Position numbers and translations under genes: made by a program | Assembly: GCA_028687415.1 (NCBI GenBank) | Contig: JAQUAC010000007.1 | Location: forward strand, 1 to 19,789 | Source: Acidocella sp. | GTDB taxonomy: Bacteria; Pseudomonadota; Alphaproteobacteria; Acetobacterales; Acetobacteraceae | Direction: 5' to 3' | Length of the DNA stretch: 19,789 nucleotides | The notes under the pieces: generated by a model | What the model was told of the DNA's origin: nothing | The model's input: only the letters and a program-made list of their open reading frames with translations | Databases searched by the model: none | In this document: positions 1 to 6,194 of the stretch, one piece after another | How positions within the stretch are numbered: the stretch's first letter is position 1 | Layout: each line of letters begins with the position of its first letter

Positions 1-219
1 GTTGAAGGTATTGAAACCCCTCACCTGATAGCGGCCAAGCTGCGAGAGCGCATGCACCTCGGAGATCGCCTCCGGCGTCCAGCGCGTGGAGCCGCCTTCC
101 TCGTAGGAGGTAGGAATCCCGGCCGGACGGCCAGGGATCGCCCCGTCCCCGAATTTCACCAGATCTTCCGGCGCCTCGGGGAACGGGTATTGATAATTGC
201 CGCTTAGATCATCAGCCAT
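1..219 (-). CDS. glxD: GlxD/MgsC-like glutamate synthase FMN-domain subunit (5' end only)
   Basis: The ATG at 219-217 opens a frame of 73 codons that stays open to the window edge, so only the N-terminus is visible. It begins MADDLSGNYQYPFPEAPEDL and reaches GRYQVRGFNTFN, which resembles the N-terminal segment before the FMN-binding domain of stand-alone GltB-domain-2 proteins (GlxD, or MgsC of N-methylglutamate synthase). The start lies inside the end of the GXGXG gene, overlapping it by 16 bases, which suggests translational coupling. In this family the subunit carries FMN and Fe-S and condenses an amine with 2-oxoglutarate using ammonia from the amidotransferase partner. The assignment rests mainly on the neighbours and gene order, since no catalytic residues lie in the visible part. 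It could be either GlxD or MgsC. Confidence 0.75.
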   Translation of the reverse strand, partial: MADDLSGNYQYPFPEAPEDLVKFGDGAIPGRPAGIPTSYEEGGSTRWTPEAISEVHALSQLGRYQVRGFNTFN

Positions 220-896
220 GCGTTTGCATCCCTGCTTTCAAAATACCAAAGGCGCTGTCCGGAAATAATGCGCCGCCAATTACGCGAGGAATCCACCAGC
301 CCAAGCGGTTCCAGAATCGCATCAACCTCGGCAACCTGCTCAGCGGTGGGTTCCTTCACCGCTGCATCCACGCCCAGACTCTCAATTTCGCCCGCGACCC
401 AAACCTCGCCCTGCCACAACGCATCCGCGCAAGAAGTATCGGCACCGCCAAGCGCAATGATCTTGCCTGCATGTGCCATGAACCCGGCCTGCGAACCGAT
501 CTTGCCTTCCACGACGATATTGCCGCCTTTCATCGCCACGCCGACGCGCGGCCCGGCATCGCCGCGCACATGAATGGTGCCGCCGCGCATCGCCGCTCCG
601 GCGGACATTCCAGCATAGCCGCCAATAGTGATATGCCCGGCATCCATGCCCTCACCCGCACCCCAGCCGGCATCGCCCTCAACCGTAATAATCGCGCCCG
701 TGTTCAGCCCACCGCAATAATATCCGACCGAACCTTCAAAGCTTATATCGACACCTTTCGGTAGGCCTATGCCTAGATTGTGGCGCGAAAGCGTATTGCG
801 TACCAGAATGCGGTGATGCGTTTTTGCCGCCTCCTGTATCTCCTCATTCACCTCGCGGATGTGGCGCATGCCAACATCAATTTCATAATTGCTCAC
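204..896 (-). CDS. glxC: GlxC/MgsB-like protein with GXGXG beta-helix domain
   Basis: A 230-residue protein built mostly of the repeated G-x-x-G-x-G pattern (for example GDAGWGAGEGMDAG near residue 75, then GGYAGMSAGAAMRGG and GDAGPRVGVAMKGG). This is the right-handed beta-helix that forms the C-terminal domain of large-subunit glutamate synthase, here as a separate protein. It is expected to act as a structural partner of the amidotransferase and FMN subunits in the cytoplasm. The start is GTG (896-894), sharing GTGA with the TGA stop of the upstream amidotransferase gene. The next gene begins 16 bases before this one ends. This tight order B-C-D is typical of glxBCD and mgsABC operons; which of the two cannot be settled here. 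Confidence 0.9.
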   Translation of the reverse strand: MSNYEIDVGMRHIREVNEEIQEAAKTHHRILVRNTLSRHNLGIGLPKGVDISFEGSVGYYCGGLNTGAIITVEGDAGWGAGEGMDAGHITIGGYAGMSAGAAMRGGTIHVRGDAGPRVGVAMKGGNIVVEGKIGSQAGFMAHAGKIIALGGADTSCADALWQGEVWVAGEIESLGVDAAVKEPTAEQVAEVDAILEPLGLVDSSRNWRRIISGQRLWYFESRDANAWLMI

Positions 897-1831
897 GCCG
901 CCAGCTCCCCAATGCCCCAGATGCCGGTCTTGGCCGGGCCGTCATAGTTGATGATTTTCGCACCCTGCGGATACACACGGCGCAGCGCCTGCTCCTCGGT
1001 CGCCGCACAGAACGCGCCATCTTGCTGGATCGTCGCCAACGGCTTGATCGCGAAACGATCCTTGGCAAAGCCGATGCCATTGAGATCGGCAATCATGTAG
1101 GTAAACACGCCATCAATCTGTCCAATGGAATGCGTCAGCGCCTCCTGGCGCGTCATCCCCTGTTTCATCTGGTCGGAGACCCACACCGCGATCAATTCGC
1201 TATCGTTCTGGGTTAGGAAGCGGTAGCCCTGCCGCTCCAGCCGCTGCCGCCAATTATAATAATCGGTGATCTGGCCGTTATGCACGATGGCGACATCAGG
1301 AAACGGCCGCGCCCAGAACGGGTGGCTGGCATTCGGCCGCACGGCGGATTCGGTCGCCAGCCGTGCATGCCCCAGCCCGTGCGTGCCAATCATCCCGCGC
1401 ACACCATGCTTCTCGGAAACTTCCCTGGCGTCTCCATCATCCTTGATGATCTCAAGCGAACGGCCCAGGGATTGCACTTCCAGCCGGTGCGAGATCGTAT
1501 CCGTCTCATGCGTCCAGCGCGCCACGTCGCGCGGGTCGGTAATGACCATGCGCACGGAGTAGTGCTTGGAGCCGCTATTGTCCCAGCGCGGGTTCTCGAT
1601 GAAATCCGCCCCGTGCTCTTTCAGGATATACTGGAAATCCTCCAGATCTTTGCCCAGCGCCGCACGGTCGAATCCCATCGCGCGCACCACATAGCCGGTC
1701 TCGCGCGGGATGCCGTAAATGGCAAAGCCGGTACTGTCGGAGCCGCGATGCGCCTGCGCATCCATCAACTCGACAAGATCGGTGCCGACATCACCAACCT
1801 TGCCTAATATTCGTCCTGCAATTCCACACAT
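893..1831 (-). CDS. glxB: Class II glutamine amidotransferase, GlxB/MgsA-like
   Basis: A 312-residue protein starting MCGIAGRILGK. Cys2 after the initiator Met is the N-terminal nucleophile of Ntn-type glutamine amidotransferases, which release ammonia from glutamine. Further family marks are the AHRGSDSTG segment (about residues 27-35), GTHGLGHARLATES (about 149-162), VHNGQITDYYNWR and NDSELIAVW. It corresponds to the first domain of GltB, as a free-standing protein. The ATG at 1831 follows a GGAGAGCAGC ribosome-binding site. It heads an operon with the GXGXG protein (GTGA overlap) and the FMN-domain subunit. Homologues are called GlxB in rhizobia and MgsA in N-methylglutamate synthase. The product may be glutamate or N-methylglutamate; the sequence alone does not say. 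Confidence 0.9.
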   Translation of the reverse strand: MCGIAGRILGKVGDVGTDLVELMDAQAHRGSDSTGFAIYGIPRETGYVVRAMGFDRAALGKDLEDFQYILKEHGADFIENPRWDNSGSKHYSVRMVITDPRDVARWTHETDTISHRLEVQSLGRSLEIIKDDGDAREVSEKHGVRGMIGTHGLGHARLATESAVRPNASHPFWARPFPDVAIVHNGQITDYYNWRQRLERQGYRFLTQNDSELIAVWVSDQMKQGMTRQEALTHSIGQIDGVFTYMIADLNGIGFAKDRFAIKPLATIQQDGAFCAATEEQALRRVYPQGAKIINYDGPAKTGIWGIGELAA

Positions 1832-1930
1832 GCTGCTCTCCGGCTGTTCAGAGATTCAGGCCCCGCCACTTTTTTATGCGGAACCATCATTCACAACCTG
1901 TGTACCGGAGGGCTTCACCACAAACTTGAC

Positions 1931-1957
1931 ATTCTACGCCAATTTTTTAGGCTGCAA
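1931..1957 (-). promoter_or_regulatory. Candidate promoter for the glxBCD operon
   Basis: Read on the minus strand, a TAGAAT box (1936-1931) lies 15 bases after TTGCAG (1957-1952). The -10 box matches the housekeeping consensus at five of six positions; the -35 is weaker and the spacing short. It would give a leader of about 95 bases before glxB. I looked for a sigma-54 GG-N10-GC pair in the 286-base gap and did not find a convincing one. Confidence 0.3.
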
Positions 1958-2117
1958 CCAACCTCAACATCAGGCTGTAGCCAGAAAATTGCCTTCATCT
2001 GCAGCGCAACTCATCCCCCCACATTGGCGATTTCCAACGCCGCCTGCAGCGCTAGCCCGGTCTGCTCACTCGATTTACGACAGCAACACGTCATGTCTTT
2101 AATTACATATCCCCCGC

Positions 2118-3071
2118 CTACGCGGCATCAGCGCACAGAGCCTCGATCTTGGTCCATATCGCAGTGGCAAGGTTGAGATTATCGAACCGCGCGATCTGCT
2201 GCAGCCCGGTGGGCGAGGTGACATTAATTTCGGTAAGGTAATCGCCGATGACGTCGATACCCGTGAACAGTAGCCCCTGCGCCTTCAATGTGGGTCCGAT
2301 GGCGGCGCAGATCTCCAGCTCGCGGGGCGTCAGCTTCGTCGGCTCCGCGCGACCGCCAGCATGCATGTTGGAGCGGGAATCCCCCTCCGCCGGCACACGG
2401 TTAATGGCACCCAGCGGCTCACCGTCAATCAGGATAATGCGTTTATCGCCCTGACGCACGGCGGGCTCATAGCGCTGTACCATCAACGGCTCACGCGAGG
2501 CGGCAAAGAACATGTCCAGCAGCGAGGCCAGATTCTCGTCATCCGGCTTGATGCGGAAGATGCCGATGCCGCCATTGCCGAATAGCGGCTTAACGATGAT
2601 GTCCTTGTGCAAGGCGCGGAAATCGCGGATCGCGCCGCGGTCCCAGGCGATGAGCGTGGGCGGCATCAGCTGCGGAAAATGCGTGACCAGCAGCTTCGCC
2701 GGCGCGTTGCGCACGGCGGCGGGGTTGTTCACCACCAGCGTCTTCGGGTGGATATGCTCCAGCAGATGCGTGGCGGTGATGTAGGCCATGTCGAAGGGCG
2801 GATCCTGGCGCATCAGCACCACATCCATACCACCGAGTTCGACGACCGATTCGGGGCCAAATTCATAATGCGCGCCGGGCACGTTCTGCACCGTCACGGG
2901 CCGCACGCGCGCCAGCAGCCGAGCGCCATCCAGCCACATATGCGGCACTTCGTAATGCCAGAGCTTGTGGCCGCGCGCCTGCGCCTCCAGCATCAGCGCG
3001 AAGGTCGAATCCCCAGTGATGTCGATACCGTGCAGCGGGTCCATCTGCACGGCGATTTTCAGAACCGCCAT
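2118..3071 (-). CDS. gshB: Glutathione synthetase
   Basis: A 317-residue ATP-grasp ligase that joins gamma-glutamylcysteine and glycine, the second step of glutathione synthesis in the cytoplasm. The N-terminus VQMDPLHGIDITGDSTFAL (residues 8-26) matches the GshB pattern MDP...I...DSTFAML. The ATP-grasp loop IIVKPLFGNGGIGIFRI is at about 158-174, and NVTSPTGLQQI near residue 290 is the C-terminal metal/ATP-site signature. Length is normal for the bacterial enzyme. The ATG at 3071 follows GAGGA. The lipoprotein gene upstream ends 33 bases before this start, so the two may be co-transcribed. Confidence 0.96.
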   Translation of the reverse strand: MAVLKIAVQMDPLHGIDITGDSTFALMLEAQARGHKLWHYEVPHMWLDGARLLARVRPVTVQNVPGAHYEFGPESVVELGGMDVVLMRQDPPFDMAYITATHLLEHIHPKTLVVNNPAAVRNAPAKLLVTHFPQLMPPTLIAWDRGAIRDFRALHKDIIVKPLFGNGGIGIFRIKPDDENLASLLDMFFAASREPLMVQRYEPAVRQGDKRIILIDGEPLGAINRVPAEGDSRSNMHAGGRAEPTKLTPRELEICAAIGPTLKAQGLLFTGIDVIGDYLTEINVTSPTGLQQIARFDNLNLATAIWTKIEALCADAA

Positions 3072-3104
3072 ATCGTCCTCAACTTGTTGGTTGAAAGGAC
3101 GCTA

Positions 3105-3485
3105 TCAGGAGGAGGCCGGAGGCTCCAGAGCTGCATCCGTCAGCCCGTGCTCCAGGCTCTGCATGCAGTTGGCGGGGGCATTCCCGTTATCCGGCACGGC
3201 GGAGGCAACGCGCGGCACGCCACGGGCATCCGGGTAGAGGAACAGGTTGAGCCCGCAAACCGGCGAGTGATACAGCCAGACCTGAGCGGAACCGTCCATC
3301 CGTCGCAATTCCGGCTTGCCGAACTCCGCGTCCAGCACTTGCGGCGTGGCGCCGACAAGCCCTTGTGCACTCATCGGAATAACCGGGGTGGAGGCAAACG
3401 TCTGCGGCCCCTGACTGGCGCAGCCGACAAGAGCACCGAACCCGCCGGCAACCCCAATGATTCGAAAAAATGCCCGCTGCGTCAT
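3105..3485 (-). CDS. Small lipoprotein, BamE/SmpA-like segment (hypothetical)
   Basis: A 126-residue protein with a lipoprotein signal peptide: MTQRAFFRII, a glycine-rich hydrophobic stretch, then the lipobox ALVGC, so the mature protein would start at Cys22. Residue +2 is Ala, which does not suggest inner-membrane retention. The mature part has a segment, TPQVLDAEFGKPELRRMDG followed by SAQVWLYHS (about 47-74), that resembles the helix-turn and first strand of SmpA/BamE-type folds. Cys77 and Cys107 could form a disulfide in the periplasm. It lies 33 bases upstream of gshB on the same strand. The ATG at 3485 has only a poor ribosome-binding site. The function is unknown, and the BamE-like resemblance is my reading of the pattern only. 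Confidence 0.75.
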   Translation of the reverse strand: MTQRAFFRIIGVAGGFGALVGCASQGPQTFASTPVIPMSAQGLVGATPQVLDAEFGKPELRRMDGSAQVWLYHSPVCGLNLFLYPDARGVPRVASAVPDNGNAPANCMQSLEHGLTDAALEPPASS

Positions 3486-3695
3486 GCAAGTCCGGAAGGT
3501 ATATGTTCGGTCCCCCTATAACAAAGCCAGAGACCTTTGCCATCGGCTTTTTAATGTTCGTTAGTTTTTTTTTACTGCATCGCAAGAAAAAATTTGCCAT
3601 AAACATACCAGGGCTTTGCCTTATTCATGCCTTGGTTAGTTGAGAGTCTAAGAACATGGACAAACCGTCCAACATCTAACGAGCGAGGTGCCCAA

Positions 3696-3860
3696 ATGCA
3701 CACCAACATGCTGAAGACCGAAGCCGAACTCCGCCACGCCGTTATCGACCGGCTGATCGCCGCGTCGCTCAGCGACGGCAAGCCGGCCCGCGAGGCGACC
3801 CTGGAACGTTGGCGCGCGCTGGGTATCGCACAAACCAAAACCGAGCCTTCCGCCCGCTAA
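3696..3860 (+). CDS. Small hypothetical protein, 54 residues
   Basis: A short frame, MHTNMLKTEAELRHAVIDRL onward, predicted mostly helical, with a charged C-terminal half (DGKPAREATLERWRALGIAQ). The ATG at 3696 is preceded by GAGCGAGG at 7-14 bases, a fair ribosome-binding site. The frame can be extended upstream to 3627, but those codons lack a ribosome-binding site and look non-coding. It stands alone between a divergent lipoprotein gene and msrB. No signal peptide, no membrane segment and no recognised family. The composition and third-position GC bias fit a real gene of this genome. Confidence 0.6.
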   Translation: MHTNMLKTEAELRHAVIDRLIAASLSDGKPAREATLERWRALGIAQTKTEPSAR

Positions 3861-3963
3861 ATCTCGGCACTCCCATGTACCCATAAGCGGGACCGGCAGA
3901 ACTCCGGCCCCGCGGCGGTAAGGGGCGGGAGACAGCGCAACCCGAATGCGCGTTTCATCATTA

Positions 3964-3991
3964 TTGGGAAATACTCTTCTGCTCCTATATT
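3964..3991 (+). promoter_or_regulatory. Candidate sigma-70-type promoter for msrB
   Basis: TTGGGA (3964-3969), a 16-base spacer, then TATATT (3986-3991); four and five matches to the TTGACA/TATAAT consensus. Transcription would begin near 3998, so the mRNA would start almost directly with the hairpin at 3999-4019. Confidence 0.5.
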
Positions 3992-3998
3992 AAGGGCT

Positions 3999-4019
3999 GC
4001 CGGCCATGCAGTGGCCGGC
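3999..4019 (+). promoter_or_regulatory. Hairpin in the msrB leader
   Basis: GCCGGCCA and TGGCCGGC form a perfect 8-base stem with loop TGCAG. It ends 19 bases before the msrB ATG and lacks a following T-run, so it is not a terminator. At the very 5' end of the predicted mRNA it could stabilise the transcript. Confidence 0.45.
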
Positions 4020-4038
4020 CATTCCCCGGGAGCTAAGA

Positions 4039-4452
4039 ATGACACTGCACACCAGTACCGGTTTTCCTGTAAACCATACGGATGAGGAGTGGCGTCAGCT
4101 ACTGACTGCCGAACAATATGCCGTGCTGCGTGGCCACGCGACCGAGCGGCCCGGCACCTGCGTCCTCAACCACGAGAAACGCGCCGGGCATTTCGCCTGC
4201 GCCGGTTGTGGTCAGACACTGTTCATCTCGGGTACAAAATTTGAAAGCGGCACTGGCTGGCCCAGCTTCAACGACCCAGTTGAAGGCGCTATCGGCACCT
4301 CAATAGACCGCAGCCATGGCATGATCCGTATCGAGGCACATTGCAGCCGCTGCGGCGGGCATCTGGGCCATGTGTTCGAGGACGGCCCGCCCCCCACTGG
4401 CCTGCGCTACTGCATCAACGGTGTAGCGATGAACTTCACCCCCGTTGCATAA
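4039..4452 (+). CDS. msrB: Peptide methionine (R)-S-oxide reductase
   Basis: A 137-residue MsrB, which reduces the R form of methionine sulfoxide in proteins. Zinc-site cysteines are 54 and 57 (CAGC) and 102 and 105 (CSRC). The catalytic Cys is 125 in GLRYCINGVAMNF, and HLGHVFEDGPPPTG precedes it. The segment that usually reads SGCGWPSF is SGTGWPSF here, so the common resolving cysteine is replaced by Thr72; Cys41 (PGTCVLN) is a possible alternative resolving residue. The ATG at 4039 is chosen over the in-frame ATG at 4006 because GGGAG lies just upstream and the earlier start falls in the leader hairpin. A strong terminator follows the stop at once. Confidence 0.96.
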   Translation: MTLHTSTGFPVNHTDEEWRQLLTAEQYAVLRGHATERPGTCVLNHEKRAGHFACAGCGQTLFISGTKFESGTGWPSFNDPVEGAIGTSIDRSHGMIRIEAHCSRCGGHLGHVFEDGPPPTGLRYCINGVAMNFTPVA

Positions 4453-4493
4453 AAAAAGGCCCTATCCTGACAACCAGGATAGGGCCTTTTTTT
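4451..4493. terminator. Strong bidirectional intrinsic terminator
   Basis: Seven A, then a perfect 12-base stem GGCCCTATCCTG / CAGGATAGGGCC (4458-4469 and 4475-4486) with loop ACAAC, then seven T. It overlaps the msrB stop codon and serves msrB on the plus strand and the beta-repeat protein gene on the minus strand, which ends at 4506. Confidence 0.95.
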
Positions 4494-4505
4494 GTCTCTA
4501 TAAGA

Positions 4506-5921
4506 TTACTTCTGGTAGATGCTGAGAACACCATCCGAGCCGGGCTGCGAGGTCAGCGAGTTGGCGGAAACGCCATGCAGCTTAATCGTCGTGCCATCGC
4601 TCAGGTAGATATCCGTGGTCCCGGAGGAAACCGGATCAGCCTGAATGGCGGCAACAGAGGCACTGCCGGCACCGGTATCGGCGGCATCGATCAGTTTGAT
4701 GAAACCGTGGTTATTGAAGTTATAGATATTATAGATGCCACCGCCTGCAGTCTCATTGCTGACGATGTTGAACAGGTTGAAGCTGGCGTTCTGCGAGCCG
4801 TAAATCGTCTCACCGTTCGAGTTACCCAGGAAGTAGGACTGTACGCCGGAACCTTCCGTGGAGATCACGCCGTTGCCGGCTGGCTGACCAAGTCCGGGAT
4901 AGTTCAGGCCAACCTGGAAGAGGTTGCTGCCCGTCGTGGAGGAAGCAACCATGGTTTCCGTACCGGAACCGGCAAAAAGCTCATTCATGCCGCCGGAGGA
5001 AGCGGAGAGATAGTCGCCTTCGCCGCCGCCAACCAGCGTGACCACGCCAGTACCGCCAACCAGCGAGTTGTTACCCCCCTGACCGCCGACATAGAAGCCG
5101 CCGCCAGCGCCACCGGAAGCCGTAACGTGCGTAACCGCCGTGGTGGTGGAGGAGTCGTTCATGAACACGGCGGTATAGATGGTTGCCGCTTGGCTGGAGT
5201 TATTGATGAAGTTGAGCGTACCGCCAGCGTTGCCGTTATCCCAGTGAATGCCGACAGTCGCCGCACCGGTCGCCGTAACATTGGCGTTCGCGGCTTCGAT
5301 CTGGATCACGTCATTCGCGCTGCCTTGGATCGAAACATAATCGGTGCCATTGCCGACCAGATTGATCGTGTCAGTCCCGGCGCTGTAGATTGTCTCGTTA
5401 TTATCGAGACCAGCGGAATACAGCGTAATCGAGTCGGCGCCACCAGCGGCGTAAATCACGCCCGCGCCGGGGTTGGTCACCGAATAGGTCACATTGCTCA
5501 GCGCGCTGAACAGCGCCGAGGTCACGGAGCCGGTCCCATCAATGATCTCACGGTTCCCGGCAACGGTCTCGCTGCCCGGGGCTTGCACAACAATATCAGT
5601 CACACCGGGGTTAACCGTGTAGCTGCCCGATGCGAGAGCCGTGCTAACACCACCGGCGCTATCGACATTGGTGAATTCTTCGAACGTCTTGGCGCCAGGG
5701 ACTGTGGCAGCGGACGAGTACACCGAACCGCCAACGATATCGTAATTCATAAACGACATCTGGCCGCTGGTAATTGAGGCAGAGATGCCATCAAGGTAGC
5801 TCTGCAGCGCGGCGTTCAGCGACCCTTGGGTGCTGGTCTCGCCTTCGAAATTGGAAGGAACGCCAAGAATCCCAGTCTGGCCATTATAGGCCCCATTGAT
5901 CGTTAAAACTGCTCCGCTCAT
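4506..5921 (-). CDS. Secreted-type glycine-rich beta-repeat protein (RTX/S-layer-like, probable type I secretion substrate)
   Basis: A 471-residue protein with no N-terminal signal peptide and no cysteine. It is poor in basic residues (by my count Lys at 78, 409, 447 and 471, one Arg at 124) and rich in Gly, Ser, Thr, Asn, Ala and acidic residues. From about residue 150 short strands alternate with glycine/asparagine turns (GGADSITLYSAG, SAGTDTINLVGNG, GGNNSLVGGTGVVTLVGGGE), like RTX beta-rolls but with few canonical GGxGxDxx nonapeptides. The end, DIYLSDGTTIKLHGVSANSL (residues 437-456), resembles the C-terminal module of alphaproteobacterial type I-secreted proteins. The ATG at 5921 follows AAGGGGATGAATT, a strong ribosome-binding site, and a strong terminator follows the gene, so high expression is likely. 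It may be an adhesin, matrix protein or S-layer-like protein. No transporter is nearby. Confidence 0.8.
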   Translation of the reverse strand: MSGAVLTINGAYNGQTGILGVPSNFEGETSTQGSLNAALQSYLDGISASITSGQMSFMNYDIVGGSVYSSAATVPGAKTFEEFTNVDSAGGVSTALASGSYTVNPGVTDIVVQAPGSETVAGNREIIDGTGSVTSALFSALSNVTYSVTNPGAGVIYAAGGADSITLYSAGLDNNETIYSAGTDTINLVGNGTDYVSIQGSANDVIQIEAANANVTATGAATVGIHWDNGNAGGTLNFINNSSQAATIYTAVFMNDSSTTTAVTHVTASGGAGGGFYVGGQGGNNSLVGGTGVVTLVGGGEGDYLSASSGGMNELFAGSGTETMVASSTTGSNLFQVGLNYPGLGQPAGNGVISTEGSGVQSYFLGNSNGETIYGSQNASFNLFNIVSNETAGGGIYNIYNFNNHGFIKLIDAADTGAGSASVAAIQADPVSSGTTDIYLSDGTTIKLHGVSANSLTSQPGSDGVLSIYQK

Positions 5922-6194
5922 AATTCATCCCCTTGCACTTGCCACCTGAAATTAAGTGTCTACTGACGCAGTGCACCATAATCAAGAAAATACGGCGTTA
6001 AATTAATCAAATATTTGCTACATCTGATCGTAAGTACAATTTACCTCGTTTAAAATTTTTTTTTAGATTTTTTGCGCGAACGGAATAAGCCTCCGGTATT
6101 CCCGCATCGCGCCTAGGAGCAACCGCCTGCCTCCTCCAAAAAAAATTCTGATTTATTCTGAGATGTTTACGAGATTTAACGCCGTTTATCGAGG
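5922..6194 (-). promoter_or_regulatory. AT-rich leader/promoter region of the beta-repeat protein gene
   Basis: This 273-base gap is much richer in A and T than its surroundings, with runs of nine T (6056-6064) and eight A (6138-6145). It must hold the end of the ClC transcript and the promoter of the secreted-protein gene. Candidate boxes on the minus strand include TTGATT near 5986, but no single pair is convincing. No terminator with a clean stem and T-run is visible for the ClC gene. No small ORF stands out. Confidence 0.4.

Noticed and set aside
1832..2117. Sigma-54 promoter for the nitrogen-related glx operon
   Set aside because: A TTGCA box is present but the GG dinucleotide is six bases away instead of about ten from GC; no proper -24/-12 pair was found.
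2607..3521. 304-codon open frame on the plus strand
   Set aside because: It is antisense to gshB and the lipoprotein gene, with His/Arg/Gln-rich sequence and no family resemblance.
3522..3552. Possible plus-strand terminator AAAGCC...GGCTTTTT
   Set aside because: The stem is only six bases with a loop of about 16, and no plus-strand gene ends before it; it overlaps the promoter region of the lipoprotein gene.
4341..5777. 478-codon open frame on the plus strand
   Set aside because: It crosses the msrB end, the strong terminator and the antisense of the beta-repeat gene. The terminator in its middle and the odd composition show it is a shadow.
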